Shown here: in pieces, positions 1-11,802 of the stretch
How the letters are laid out: every line of letters begins with the position of its first letter
Position numbering within the stretch: position 1 is the stretch's first letter
NCBI GenBank assembly: GCA_027596075.1
Contig: JADGJC010000086.1
Coordinates: 1 to 64,000 of the forward strand
DNA from: Rhizophlyctis rosea
Taxonomy: Eukaryota > Chytridiomycota > Chytridiomycetes > Rhizophlyctidales > Rhizophlyctidaceae
Length of the DNA: 64,000 nt
Direction of reading: 5' to 3'
The notes under the pieces: model-generated
The model's database searches: none
The model's input: the letters and a program-made list of their open reading frames with translations, nothing else
What the model was told of the DNA's origin: nothing
Program-made: the position numbers and the translations under genes

Positions 1-15
1 TCCATCCACCCCAAC

Positions 16-1809
16 TCATCGATCCTCCGCATCCGCACCACCCGCCCCCTGCCCCGCATACCGCCGCTTCGCCTTCCTCCGGATCGGAATCTTGATTCCC
101 TGATCCGCAAAGTGTTTGGAAAGGTCCGTAGATTCTGATATAGCCGATGAGACAAACGAACTCTGGCAGAAACGTTTGCATCGAATGAAAACGCTTACCT
201 TGCATCCCAGGCCAATCTCTCGCGGTGTACGCTGTAAATACTTGCGATACAGCTGTACACACCTGTGGTGCCGCGCGTTCTGTTTGACCGGAATATATGC
301 TGGAAAGGCAATTGGCGTTAGCGGGATGAAGTGGGGATCCCAGATCGTGCTTTATCCTTTCCCGTGTGGGACAAAAGATGTCGCCATCACACCAGATGAA
401 CGAATGCAACAAAGAATGAAAATTGCGCTGAACTAACCAGCTCAAATCACTCATGATCAACTTCAGTCGGAACTTCCCCTCAATCCGAATGCTCAGATCT
501 GGAAACACAAAGTATGCCCCTTTGCTTCCACTCAGATCGGTAAGGAAATGACAGCTGCTGACCAGACTTCCAAATAGCGACCGTTCCCATTTGAAGGATT
601 CCGTTGGTGGACCGTATGAGTAGGTTGACGTTGGTGCGTTGGTGCTTGTCGCGGAGGGTGGTGTAGGAGTAGACATGGCGAGGGAGTGCGACGAACCCAC
701 CCCATCCAGTGACGACATCATGGATGCATGACTCAACCCATGTCCATCGCTAGCGTGTTGTTCTGATGGATGTCCACCATGAGTCAACTGCGGTCCCCCA
801 ACCATATCCATACCCATTCCCATAGGTACATTCATCATTCCCATCCCCACACCGTCAACTCCAAACCCGGTCCCGCCCCACTCCTCACCCTCCACGTTTC
901 CTGTAGGCCCAACGGATATCGGTGTGCCCACTCCCATTCCCTCCACTGGATCGTTCCATGGATTGTTGCCGAGTACCGAAGGTGGAACAGCGACGACTCC
1001 GTGATCTTCTTTACCATCTTCTGATAGGAGAGTAGCGTGAACAACCATGCCGGAGACATCCCCCAGTGATGTTAGGCTGAATCATTCAGAAAGCGGGTCA
1101 GGACAGAAACTTGGTGTGTGAGGCTTTGCTGACAAATGGACGCCAACTTGCCTGGTGTCGACCTCCCCTTGATCCTTCACAGCCGCCAATTGTACAATAA
1201 CGCAAGGATCGATTGGTCGTCGATTTAGTTTCTCGCCTCCGAATCCACAGCAGCGCGCTCGTTCTGGTTGTTGCCGGATGATGAGATGATATCTAAGAGC
1301 AAATGATAATATTTGGTTAGAGATGGGCAAGGGGGGCTAGGAGTGCATTGATTTCATCTTCGGCCAACCGATCCGTGGTGCGGCATACCCATCCACCTGC
1401 TCATGCAACTGCACTTTCTCATTTGACTCCACAAAGTGGCCATCAACCACGAATCCATCCAAAAAACGATTGCAACGCACAATCGCTCAAATACCTCCAC
1501 AAATGCTCACCTTTTGGATCCACTCGCACCACCTGCATTACCAGGTACAACCGACTTGCCAACCGCCGCTTCCCACTCTCCCAACTTCAAGCTGGGCCCG
1601 TCCGTCATCCCTGCCAACTGCGACAAAAGGTGGTGATGTCCGCTCAGGTCGTCCGGTGAAATGTGCAAGCGACCGTGTGGTAACGGTAAAGTAGTATGCA
1701 GCGCGTGAATTGAAGCCCTCTGTTGAGGATCCGGCGTGGGTGTGGGTGTGTTGTCGGGATCAGGTGTTATTAGTGGTGGTGTGGGGGGTGCTGAATAGGG
1801 ATCAGACAT
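16..1809 (-). CDS. Velvet-domain transcriptional regulator, VelB-like (5 exons)
   Basis: Velvet proteins are nuclear, NF-kappaB-like DNA-binding regulators that couple fungal development, spore maturation and secondary metabolism, usually as VelB-VosA or VelB-VeA dimers. I join exons 1511-1809, 1152-1292, 438-1076, 199-299 and 16-134, giving 432 residues with all phases consistent. The N-terminus (about 100 aa) is Pro/Thr-rich. The velvet core opens with YHLIIRQQPERARCCGFG and RPIDPCVIVQL, continues with SLFGSLVSSCHFLTDL, GAYFVFPDLSIRIEGKFRLK and VFTAYTARDWPGM, and ends with STDLSKHFADQGIKIPIRRK before a short basic tail. A Met/Gly/Ser/Pro-rich insert of roughly 110 residues splits the core, as is known for VelB, so VelB is the closest subtype. 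The second intron (1077-1151) needs a GC donor. The start is the first ATG of the N-terminal exon. Family assignment is firm, subtype moderate. Confidence 0.9.
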
Positions 1810-2971
1810 CCGGAATGCAGCGTGGAAAGTTGGTTATTGAAGACCCGACAAAAGGTGCTGTGAGCGTTGCAAAGCCTAAAAGTAATTCCGTGAAGGTAAA
1901 GCGATAGGTTGCGAATTAGATACTTCGGTAGATAAGGTGATCGTGTTCCAGACCGAGTAGGACCTGAGTAGCTAAGCTACAGCCCAGCAGTGCGAAACAA
2001 ACACGCGCGGCACAGCATACCGTCCGCTCGGAGAAATAGACAATACGGGTGTGGATATGAGTGGCTGTATATTCAACGGAGTGTTTGTCCAGACACACTC
2101 TGGCTGTGGTAGCTTTGACTAGCAAGGTCTTCTGTAAGCCGGGAATGTCGTGTGCACAAGATGAGCACAATTATGTAAAGTGATCGTGGCGTGCGAGTGA
2201 TCCTGGGACAGGAACCGATTTACATGCGCAAGCAGTCGTGTTTATGAGTGAAGAATTGGTTGTTAGTAGTGTTATGGGAAGTCGTTCAAGGTGAATATAT
2301 AGGCGACTCAAGTGCAGCGTGAGAAAGCCATGTTTATTACCTGTCGATTGCTACCGGTAAAAAGGTGGTGTGCGGGGGTGTGTGTGGGAGTGTGTGCGGG
2401 AGTGGGAGTGTCAGTGAGAAGCGAGTTCTGTTTCAGTTGCCAGAGACAAACTCGCTCACTCTCACCAGTCTCAATCAACCCCCCCGCCGAACTCCTTGCT
2501 CCGAAAAGGCTTCCAAGGAGCCCGAGTTGTTGGATAAAAGAACCCGCCCCGATTGATTCAACCAACGCTCGCAACTGACAACAGCCCCCTCACAAATTGA
2601 AAAAAATGGGCATACAGTCGTGCACGAAAAGGTAACCTCAACACACGGGTATCCCCAAGTCTCAAGGCGACCGAACGACCAGCTCGCGGTTCGGCAATCT
2701 TGACCGATGGATCTTTTGGAGTTACAGGCGTCCTCTGTGGTTAGGTAGTACAGCCTGCACTGAGCGACCCCTTGGAAATTGGAGTCGATGACTGTAAATG
2801 GTGGGCGTGTACCGTTACCACGTAGCACATAGGATCTAGGTGCACGGTTCTGGAGGAGTAATCTGGACACAAATGGTTGCCCGTAAGTGATGACAGTACA
2901 ACTTATGTAAAAAGATCAGGTCCAAAAAATGACCAGCTCAAAAACTCCTTGGTCTGGTGTGTTCTAGTCTA
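1810..2971. other. Intergenic, no gene supported
   Basis: This is the upstream flank of the velvet gene. It holds a GT-rich simple-sequence stretch around 2362-2420 and short open frames on both strands with no recognisable family. A minus-strand open frame at 2475-2870 contains several cysteines and could be a second exon of the small secreted-protein candidate to its right, but no splice junction could be settled. Confidence 0.4.
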
Positions 2972-3268
2972 TTAACTAGACCATGATGCTACGCCCATCT
3001 CCTCCCCAATTTCATTAAACAACTCAATTCCACGATTGATTTGCGTATCCCATCGCAGGCAGTCCAAGACACTGCATCGCTTATTCAGCTCCACCTGAAT
3101 TGGTATGGAAGAGGCGGCTAGCGGATTGACCGCCGAGTGTCCATGGTAACCAACCTGCCCGAGCAGCTCCATCAATCCATCGCGCTCCTTCGCTGCAATC
3201 GGGCTGTTACATGCGAGTGTCACTAACAGCAGGAGTATCCCAGTGCCGAGATGGACTATGAGGCTCAT
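2972..3268 (-). CDS. Possible small secreted protein (first exon)
   Basis: The open frame begins with an ATG followed by a textbook signal peptide: MSLIVHLG, then a hydrophobic run GILLLLVTLAC and a likely cleavage site near SPIAA. After that come about 70 residues with the pair NKRC...LDC. As an uninterrupted frame it ends at 2972. A downstream exon using an acceptor near 2899 is possible and would add more cysteines, but the donor phase does not match convincingly. No homologous family is recognised. The evidence is only the signal peptide plus an open frame, so this may be spurious. Confidence 0.3.
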   Translation of the reverse strand: MSLIVHLGTGILLLLVTLACNSPIAAKERDGLMELLGQVGYHGHSAVNPLAASSIPIQVELNKRCSVLDCLRWDTQINRGIELFNEIGEEMGVASWSS

Positions 3269-4906
3269 TCATGGTCTGGCTTGAGCTGTCCGCCGACTCT
3301 CCCCGCCCTCCTGATGAATGATCATGAAATCCCTATCCGCTAATCAAACACGAGGGTGTCTTCCATTGAACCAACGTGACCAAACGTGCCCACAACCCCC
3401 ACGATGGCCCCACTCCGAAAATCTGACGCACTCTCTGACGTTTGGCCCACCCACCTCCTTCTGCTAAGTGAACGACTATGTTCTGTTGACTTCCATGAGA
3501 AAGGGATGCAACTTTTTTTTCATGCTATGGCGCATATGCGGCATATGATTCAGAGGTCTCAGACATGAACACAGGTCTTGAAAGCAACAAGGAACTCTTT
3601 GTGTTGCTTGAAGTTTGCGTGTGCGACACTTGCACAGCAAAAGCACCCATATAAGCTGCTTTGGTGGCAGATTCGGTCTGGTAAAGTGATCTTCACCCGG
3701 TTCTGTCCAACAACCCAAGCGATGCTTTGCATGTGCACGTCTCGATTGGACTGACAGGACATATTACCGCACGGTCCAACATGATGGATACGTGACAGTG
3801 TTGTGCGAGGTTATCAATAATTGGGTCAGCTGGACATTGACCGGAATCTGCATCTTAGGTGATTGAGGGCTATCTGCTATCATGAACCATCATAATGAAG
3901 ATGGTTACCACAGTGAATCGGATCTGTGTTGCGCCAAGTCTTCCGAGGACGGCCATCACCTCCCCATGGGATGACGAATTTGATAGAAAAAGTGGTCAAA
4001 ACCATCCATATCACATGTTCCCTGGATTGCCTGGAACATCTAGAGACTCTTTTTGCACCGCCATCATCATCAACAACGTCCATCAATTCGCCAGTCTGAC
4101 AGACACTCGCTCACTCTCAACTCTGTCACTACTCTCACACATCCAAATGCCTAAACGGATTCCCTTTCCCAAGTGCCCCTCCCCCCACGATGGACCCTTG
4201 GGGCCCTTTCTGCATTGCTCATTCCCCATGCCACATCGGGCTACAAACCATCTTTGGTAATGTGTGTATTGATTTCTTAATTTCCAGTGGTGTATGATCG
4301 AAGGACATGTGTCGCGGTGACGCCAATCCTTCGTGAGTGGGCTGCAGTGCATATAGTGCCAATAACTGGGATTGGTCACCGATTTCCCGGAACTCGGCCA
4401 AGCCCTGTATGCATCATCGTGTGGGATGGCAACGCGTGATTCATCGTGACTATTGTGGTCACCATCCAGAACACAGGGATGTTTGGCCGATTCATCAATC
4501 GGGAATCGATCACTTGTTGATGTGGCTTGTACAATCTGAGTCAATCCGACGGACTGTCCCCAGCTGGCCGGCCCCTATGTCATAACGCGCTAGGGCGGCC
4601 GGGGGGTCCGGAGCGGACGGACCGTGAATGACTTTGTTTACATTTACCCTCCCAGTTATTAGCCACTTGCCTGATGCCACCGGGACGTACCATTTTTTTA
4701 CACACATACAATTTGACCCCCCACGTACTTTTCCCACAGCAATGATGGAAACATCTGGGTGCCACGTTTCTAAAGTCGAATTGACCAGAGAGTTTGAATC
4801 TGCAAAGAAGTGTCCGCACTGAAATGCCATTTTTTGTGCAGTGGATGAGTTGTCTCCATATGTAATGACGAGCTTGAAATTTGAATAAATAATACTATTA
4901 CAGAGA
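3269..4906. other. Intergenic, nothing recognised
   Basis: Only short overlapping open frames on both strands are present, none with a recognisable domain, signal peptide or convincing splice structure. The right end adjoins the decayed Merlin transposase, and part of 4560-4906 may be its non-coding 3' flank. I could not identify terminal inverted repeats. Confidence 0.4.
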
Positions 4907-5657
4907 CTACATCTCCCGATTCTCAATCTGTTTAAGGTGTTCAATGAACATACTAAATGCCCACCTCTTATCGCGCCTAATGCCAACATATTGCCGTCGC
5001 CATAGATATTCTGCCAATCTATCCGCGTTTCAAACCGTGAGGCATCTCCGCTTTGACTGGCCTCCATCGTCCTTCAATTCCATTTGTATGAGCTCCCTCA
5101 CTGTTGAGAAACTCTTTGGAATGGTTGAATGCTGGTCCTTTGATAAATCCGTGTTGAGCCAAAATGGTTCCGCTATATCCTTTTCATCCATCCGTGAGGA
5201 GTACTGTGCCTGGTGCTACATACTTAATAATAATGTCCGTCAGGGTTGCTTCTGTCCTATCCTCTACTGGCACAAAAAACATCCTAGTCGTCCCACGTTC
5301 AATTCCCCCAACTACCCATTGTCCTTCCACCCTATGACCTCTATTGTACTTGCGCTTCCCAAATTTACTTTCATCAATCTCCACCACCGTACCCGGACCG
5401 CCAATCTTCTGAAATTTCAGATCCTCCACAATCACACTACAGACTTCCCTACAAAAATCATATATCAAGCGCACCGTATTGTCACTGCCAATCCTCAACT
5501 CTGCTTGTGCGCGGTCCACCGAATCTCCCATAGTCCAATGATAAATGACTTTTGCTATGGTCCCCAAAGATAGACGGCGTCCTTCCAACCAAGTGTCCCT
5601 CCTTATTGAGCATGAATACCCACACTTCCCATCGGAGCAAGCCCACTTACATCCATC
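4907..5657 (-). pseudogene. Merlin / IS1595-like DDE transposase, degenerate
   Basis: This is a cut-and-paste DNA transposon enzyme of the eukaryotic Merlin superfamily, related to bacterial IS1016/IS1595. An N-terminal zinc-ribbon-like segment (CKWACSDGKCGYSC) is followed by a helix-turn-helix region and the hallmark GGPGTVVEIDESKFGKRKYN with the first catalytic Asp. Next come a GGIERG strand, the second Asp in LLTDG, and, beyond an in-frame TGA (5184-5186), the third acidic residue in NGIEGRW. The C-terminal hallmark LAEYLWRRQYVG lies in a shifted frame after a TAG. The TGA sits exactly where the family has Trp (TDGW). The copy therefore has at least one nonsense codon and one frameshift and should be inactive. 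Terminal inverted repeats were not located, so element ends are unknown. Confidence 0.85.
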
Positions 5658-5706
5658 TAATTTATTGTCGTTGTCGTATCTAATTGGACAGCAAGAACAC
5701 CCGCCG

Positions 5707-6333
5707 ATGCAGGTTTATCCGGTGGAGGTTACCCCGCACGAGCAGCAGGCTTCCTCAAACACCAACCAGAAGCCATCATGTCAGTTTACCGGCTGGTTCC
5801 TCGACCACTGGTTACACTTCCCTGGAATGAGTGAAGACACCATCAACTTCATCTTCCCCGAAGACCAAACCAAGCTGGCCCGGGCTCCTTGTCAGCAAGC
5901 CCAAACCTATTGGTGACAGCCCCGTAAGCGTTGTCCCACACGGTCAATTCGTCAATGACCTCGGTCGCATGGGTCTCTTCACAGCATGGGTTCACAACGG
6001 CACCATCCTCGACGTCCTTACCAACTCCCCCGGTCTATCCGCCACGGTCCATTCCCTCCCATACGAGGCCCGCTACCCCGCCATTCCGCCATTCCGTACA
6101 AGCCTCTGTTCTTGGAGTACCTGTACACGAAGCAGTTCCCGCCCACAGTGCTGGTCAACGGAGCGGTTGATAATGTCGTGCTTCCCGTTGAGAGCGTACA
6201 TACGTCAATGTTTGAGTTGCCAGGTGCGAACCCTGGGTTGACTGAGCCGACCGAGGTGCCTGCGGCGGGATCAAACGACAATTCGATCCAGGGAGAAAAC
6301 TTCTTGTTGCAATATTTGAAGAAGCGTAAATAG
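5707..6333 (+). pseudogene. Alpha/beta-hydrolase-like remnant, two frame changes
   Basis: Three open segments read as one protein in successive frames: an N-terminal part with WFLDHWLHFPGMSEDTINF, a middle part with VVPHGQFVNDLGRMGLF and a C-terminal part with PPTVLVNGAVDNVVLPVES ending at a TAG. The last motif resembles the strand-loop carrying the catalytic Asp in alpha/beta hydrolases; no nucleophile elbow is visible, so the assignment is tentative. The second frame change coincides with a perfect 8-bp direct duplication at 6080-6095 (gccattcc twice). Dropping one copy joins RYPAIP to YKPLFLEYL. The first change is near 5880. It lies immediately upstream of the Merlin transposase, on the opposite strand. 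This is probably a disabled gene, or two assembly errors. Confidence 0.45.
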
Positions 6334-6656
6334 TATAAGTTATATTTGGACATTACTACATATGTACAGATATAATCATATACACTAAGTAATAAAGCCA
6401 CGATTCATCTATTACGTCCCATTTGCGTTGCGATGATATGTTGTTCTTGCTTCAGGGCGTGGTAGCATGACCAGAAACGTCTCATCAAAACAGATGCATG
6501 TTGACCAATGTCGTGATTCTTGATGGACGCTCGAGCTCGGTTTTAGTGTTATGACGAGATGAGACACTGAAATCCTAGTACGTTCAGCATAGACTCCTTT
6601 TGCACCATACATACATCGCACCTGTATGACCACCAGTACATTTCCCACCTCTTCAA

Positions 6657-7473
6657 TCACTGTATGGTCTTTGATTGTTGTGCCGCGTGACTAAGATATG
6701 CATTCCAGCCAGTAGCTATGGTATTTACAACCAACGATCTGTAGTTGACGGGGACAACGTAGAAATTGACGAGTTGGACAGCTGGCCATATTTTGTAGTT
6801 ATTGGCGAGAGCACTGGGATAGATCTAATGGTTGACAGGAGTGGTTGGGAACATGCAGTGATAAAGGACGCCGGGCAGCGTGTCCCGTGTTATGAATGAT
6901 GCTTATCACCTGCTGCAGTTGAGAAATGATGGCATCCCATGATTTGCCTTCTAGCAAACTTGTGCCGATGAAGAAGTACGCGATGAATGAGGGTGCGAAG
7001 ACGACTTGATCGATTGCCACTCGTGTAAATAGGGCTGGGTGATATGGGTCAGCATGGGTAGCTGGTGCATCTCTGTGCTATCAACATGCCTTTTATGGGG
7101 CTTTTTATTGTAACTATGTTATTCAATGCCCTATACCACGTGGCGAAAATCGGTCCCTTTTGCATAAGTCAATGATGGTGGACTATTTTGAAGACGTTGT
7201 TTTTGCCAAAACATACTGCAAACACGGTTCCAAACAAAGCCATCCTCCCAGTCCGGACAACATCATGAGATGCTGCGGTCTTTTCCTTGCTTTCTATCAC
7301 TTGCTGTGCGATAATGTCCCCCGTTGCAAAGAGGACGCCTGACCAGCGCGAATTAACGTTAGGCGGCAACCAGTGAGTGCGAACACCCAAGCACAGACCT
7401 CCCAACCTGTTGTAACAGACTGAGCCAGTATGGGACTACGCGTCAAAAAAGAGTGGTAGGCAGCGAAGACCAT
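6657..7473 (-). CDS. Mpv17/PMP22 family membrane protein (5 exons)
   Basis: Mpv17/PMP22 proteins are four-helix proteins of the peroxisomal or inner mitochondrial membrane with suspected channel roles (yeast Sym1, human MPV17, PXMP2). Exons 7407-7473, 7217-7338, 7090-7156, 6910-7034 and 6657-6824 give 182 residues, the normal family length, with every junction in phase. Landmarks in order are YHSFLTRSPILAQSVTTG, VLFATGDIIAQQ, RTGRMALFG, GPIFATWYRALN, AIDQVVFAPSF, and the family signature WPAVQLVNFYVVPVNYR followed by ATGWNAYLS. The third intron (7035-7089, 55 bp) is only in frame if it uses a GC donor (AG|GCATGT); it has a good CTGAC branch motif. The gene is divergent from DENND6. Target organelle cannot be read from the sequence. 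Confidence 0.9.
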
Positions 7474-7831
7474 TACGCTTGATAGACGAAGTGGAAATGT
7501 CAATATTTGCTGCCGTGCAGATGAGAGTGCAAGATGGTGGGTAAGTGGCCGGTATCTCATTGGGTATTTATATGATTTTCGTGGGACCCATCTGATGTGA
7601 TGGGCGATAACAAGCCACCAGCCACCGAAGGGAGAGGGTGGAGCTGCTTGCTTGTGGTTTCCTCCCTCCTCCAGTTGTCGTCACTCTCTGCTTTCCCATG
7701 CAATACCAATCTTATATTGCGACATTGGCGTAGAAGACCCAAAGTCTATCACAATAGCGCGTATCCGTCGACGCAGAACAGAAGGCAGCAGATATATTGT
7801 CACTAAAGTCCCGTCCTTTTCGGTTGGAACT

Positions 7832-10800
7832 ATGCCGGAAGCGGGAGCGCCACTGGACAGTGGGAGCGAGTCCGAGTCAGGTGCGCTCAACACCATCTCA
7901 ATAGGATCGGTCCCCAGTGTAGTCAAGCCCGCTGTTCTAGTCAGTGAACCGGACACAGAATCAACCGCCACGAGTGGGGAGCTGTCAGGAGCAGGTCGGC
8001 TGGGCAACCCATCGCGGCATCGATCGGACGAGCGGACACCAGGAGCAGAGCGATCGGCTGGAAATAATGGGGAGGAGGTTGACGATGGAGCACCTCAAGT
8101 TGAGCGTCTATCACAACGGCGACGGACATTGTTCCGCGGGGACTCGGCTGACGAGCTTTTGACGCGTTTTGCCTCCATGAAGGCGTTCCCCTCCGCAGAC
8201 AGTGACCCTGACCACGCTCCGTCCGCAGATGGACTTTTAAGGCCAGCAGCCCTCCAATCCACCCCATCCTTCATCGGTAACCGGTCGGCTCCGAATCTGC
8301 CTAGCATTACTGACGGTCGATCGGAAAGCGTGGGCAATGGTCTGGACAGAATAGCGGAGGGTCGGGAGGATTCGCCAACTCGTGGGAAGGATGTGGAAGA
8401 GAATTCTGAAATAAGGCCACTACCTGGTCGACGCGCCACCACCAGCAACTTCAGACTCAGTGGTGCCGATGAGCAGAAACGCGCGAACATAGCGGCTGCC
8501 ATTGATGCTGCGAAAGCTCTACCTCCCCATCCCTCCATCCTCTCTCCCCAACATACCTTTCTTCTCACATCTCCCTTATCATCCGCTGGCGGTCCTAATC
8601 CTCTAGACGAAAGTCTTCTCAGTTTGAACCTGGGGATGTTTTGGCAGTGGGTGTTGTGTTTTTGTGTGGTGAATTTCGATTTGGAGCTTGGGCAAGGCAA
8701 GTCGGGAACGTGCGAGAAAAGCAGTCGCTGCGTGGCACGCTGACAGTCCAAATACAGCCTTGGAATATATCTACCCACCCATTGATTTCTCCGAAGATGA
8801 AAAGAAAAACATGTAGTTATCCAATGCCACCCAAAACATATAGCGATCATATAATAACATCAATCATACAGAGCCTTCTCCGCATTCCCCGACTCGAATT
8901 CATCAGCACATTCCGGCGACAACACATTCACTTTCCGCATGCGAAGCGGCGTCTTCACACAACAGCTCTATCTTACACAACAGCCTCCTCCTCTTGCAGT
9001 ACCATTAAACGGATCGTTGCCACGATCACGGGGACAGATGTTGCCAAATAGTCAGGGAGCAGGCTTGCCGGTTGATACAGATGGGTACACATATGGGTAT
9101 GTGTTCTTCAGACAAAAGCGGGATGCGGAGATTCGACGCGGTTTCTTTCAGGTGAGAATCAAGCTTACAGCGTGTATCATCAACCGTAACGCAATATCGC
9201 ATGACATTCCTTCTTCTCGTACTGACAAATCGCACGTCATAAACAGAAATCGTTAGTTGTACTGTCGCCCCATCCATGGCCCGGATTATGGACGAGCTTG
9301 GTAGGCAGTTTGGGACGGGCGTACATGGATGCTTTCATTGAGGACCGACAGAATGATACAAATACGGCAAAGACACTGTTGGAAGCTGCATGTTTTGATA
9401 TTGCCGCATGGTGAGATGGGGTTTCGTTCTTCCGATTGGCATGATTTTGAGGAAACGACTGACGACGAAGACTGTCGATATAGGCCTGCACCACCATCCA
9501 CACTATCACCAGAAGCCACCTACTACTCCATAACCCTCAACCTCCCTTTCGTCGGCAAAATGATCCGCTGCTCCTTCCCACCAACCGCCCGCTTTCCACA
9601 ACTCTTCGAATCCCAAATCCTAAACCCATTCGATAATCCCAAACAAGTGACTCTATGTTGTCCAGGCCGGTTTTACGACCTGTTTGCTCGGTCGTTGGAG
9701 ATGTTGTGGACGTGCTGGGAGTTGATGGTGATTGGGGAGCCGATTTTGGTGGTTGGGGAGAGTCCGAAGGGGTGTAGTGATGTTGTTTGGAGTTTGATTG
9801 AGCTGATCAAGCCGGTAGGATGGAAGAGTTGGTTTTTGGGTGGATCTCAGAGGTTGACGAAAGAATTGATTAGATACCGTACGGCGGAGACTTTCGTCCA
9901 TACTTCACGATTCAAGACTCCGATTTTAAGGGGATTGGAAACCGAATACGGGTATGGAATGGGAATGAAGGATGCATGGGATGTAATTTGACTGACGTGA
10001 TCTATGGTTTAGCCACCACCGTCAGCTACTGTTCTCGGCGCAACAAATCCCGTGTTTACCAAAGTTTTGGAGCACTGGCCGCATGTTGCAAAAGTCGGAA
10101 GAGCGGGAAACGGGAGTTGTCCTGCGGTAGGACATGCTGGAGTGTCGCAAAGTGGATCAGCTCAATCTAGTCCGTGAGTTGATTTTATCTCATTTGTTTT
10201 GTGCGTGGACCGCCAATTCAACACGCATCTGTTGCCGGACAGTAGGACATCCCAGGAGCGACCCCAGTCCCAAAGCCCGGTTCCTTCAATGTCAAATATG
10301 AAGAGTATATTGTCGTTTGGAAAGAGTCCGAAGATGGAGAGGGCGGGGTCAGGATCGAACGCTGATTTGGCGGGAAGGGAACGGACCGAAGCGTTCATTG
10401 AGGTGGGATCGTGCATTCCTGCGATCTGTTGATTTTATGGAGATGAACTTAAATTTCCTTCCGCGTAGAGTATAGCGACGAAGCATAAGCCGTTTCTGAT
10501 GAAAGATAAGAAGTTGATTAAGGAGGTGGTGGAGAGTTCAATAAGAGGGAAAGCAGGTGGGTGATGGTGGCAGTACGCAAAACACGTCGATCGCGTGAGT
10601 GGCCTTGTTGATCCAGAAGTCTTTTATCAGCTCCGGTGCTGGATAACATGCTGCGACGACATTTCATGGACCTCACCGAACGGTTCTTGCAACCGTTGAC
10701 ACGGCATTATGACGGATGTGTTATAGGCAATCCCATGCAGATGTGAGTTGATACGCTGGGTCCTGGCCATGCATATGTTCACTTGCGATATTATATGGGA

Positions 10801-11802
10801 GAATTGACGAATTCTTGCGCATTTGAAAGGACACTATCAACACTTCGAAGTAGACCTGAAATGAAACCTTTCCAACAAGACTCCTTCCTCAAAACCATTG
10901 AACAGACTGGTGGGTAAATTTTGCAATTGGCTCATACATCAAGGTGAATTTCCCGCGCGCAATGTTTCTGACAACGCCTTTCCAGCACCCAACCTCCCCG
11001 TCCCGTCCCGCCGCTCCATCTCCGACCTTTACCGACAATTCCTAAAATCACCCAATTTTGCAGCATGGCTGCAGCATCGAACATCCGAAGTGTATCGGGA
11101 GTGGCGGCGGCGATATTTGGACGTTTTGTGCGAGAGTGACATGGAAGGGTGGGCAAAGGGAAGAATGGAAAGGGGTGGGGAGGTGGAGGTTGTGGATTTG
11201 TTACTGAGGATAAGAGATGAGTTGGTGCGTCTGGACCATCCACGCGTTTATTGATCAAAGTCAAAGTAATTCTATCCCTGTGCGCGAACCACTGACATTT
11301 ACTTTTCCAGACCAAATACGCACCTTACTTTATAATCAACGATGACGATAATACAATCCAATATACATACCCGCCGGGCACGGACGTCGAATCGTCCACA
11401 TCACCCGGGCGATCACGATCAGTCTCAGTCCCACCACCACGAATAAACTCATACAACTCTCCCACATCATCACCAAAGCCCGTCTCATCCCCACTAGCAA
11501 CCTCCCCAACACCTCCCTTATCATCATTATCCACCACTACATCACCCACCTCTTCACCCTCCACCGGACAAAAAGGAGAAATGTGGTTAGACCTTTCGGG
11601 CGCGGGAGTGAAAGGGTTGATGGCTACGGTGGCGGGGAGTGGACATAACGGACAGCCGGCGAGTCCGGGACCCGTTGGGGTTATGGGCGGGGTGGTGCCG
11701 AAGAAGGAGCAGTATGCAAAGTTGAGGGCGCAAGTGGAGGTTTTGGTGAGGATTTTGCCGGAGGATCTAAGAGGGAGTTTGGGGGTTGGGGGTGTTAGGT
11801 AG
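7832..11802 (+). CDS. DENND6 (FAM116)-type DENN-domain Rab GEF, 13 exons
   Basis: DENND6 proteins are guanine-nucleotide exchange factors for endosomal Rabs (Rab14 in animals). Exons are 7832-8696, 8758-8812, 8872-9151, 9247-9410, 9484-9814, 9874-9951, 10013-10173, 10243-10402, 10469-10556, 10631-10742, 10830-10909, 10986-11224 and 11311-11802, summing to 1,034 residues with all phases agreeing. About 270 Ser/Pro-rich residues precede the uDENN start (CVVNFDLELGQ, YIYPPIDFSEDEKK, FPDSNS). Next come YVFFRQKRDAEIRRGFFQ, the cDENN core (NPKQVTLCCP, LMVIGEPILVVG, DFRPYFTIQDSDFK, LGATNPVFTK, HWPHVAKVG), the dDENN region (NMLRRHFMDLTERFLQPL, FLKSPNFAAW) and the typical C-terminal LRAQVEVLVRILPEDLRG. 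The first intron needs a GC donor. About 90 low-complexity residues sit before the C-terminus. An ATG further upstream is possible. Confidence 0.93.

Noticed and set aside
3895..4260. 121-codon plus-strand frame as a gene
   Set aside because: No domain, signal or splice support; composition like other random frames here.
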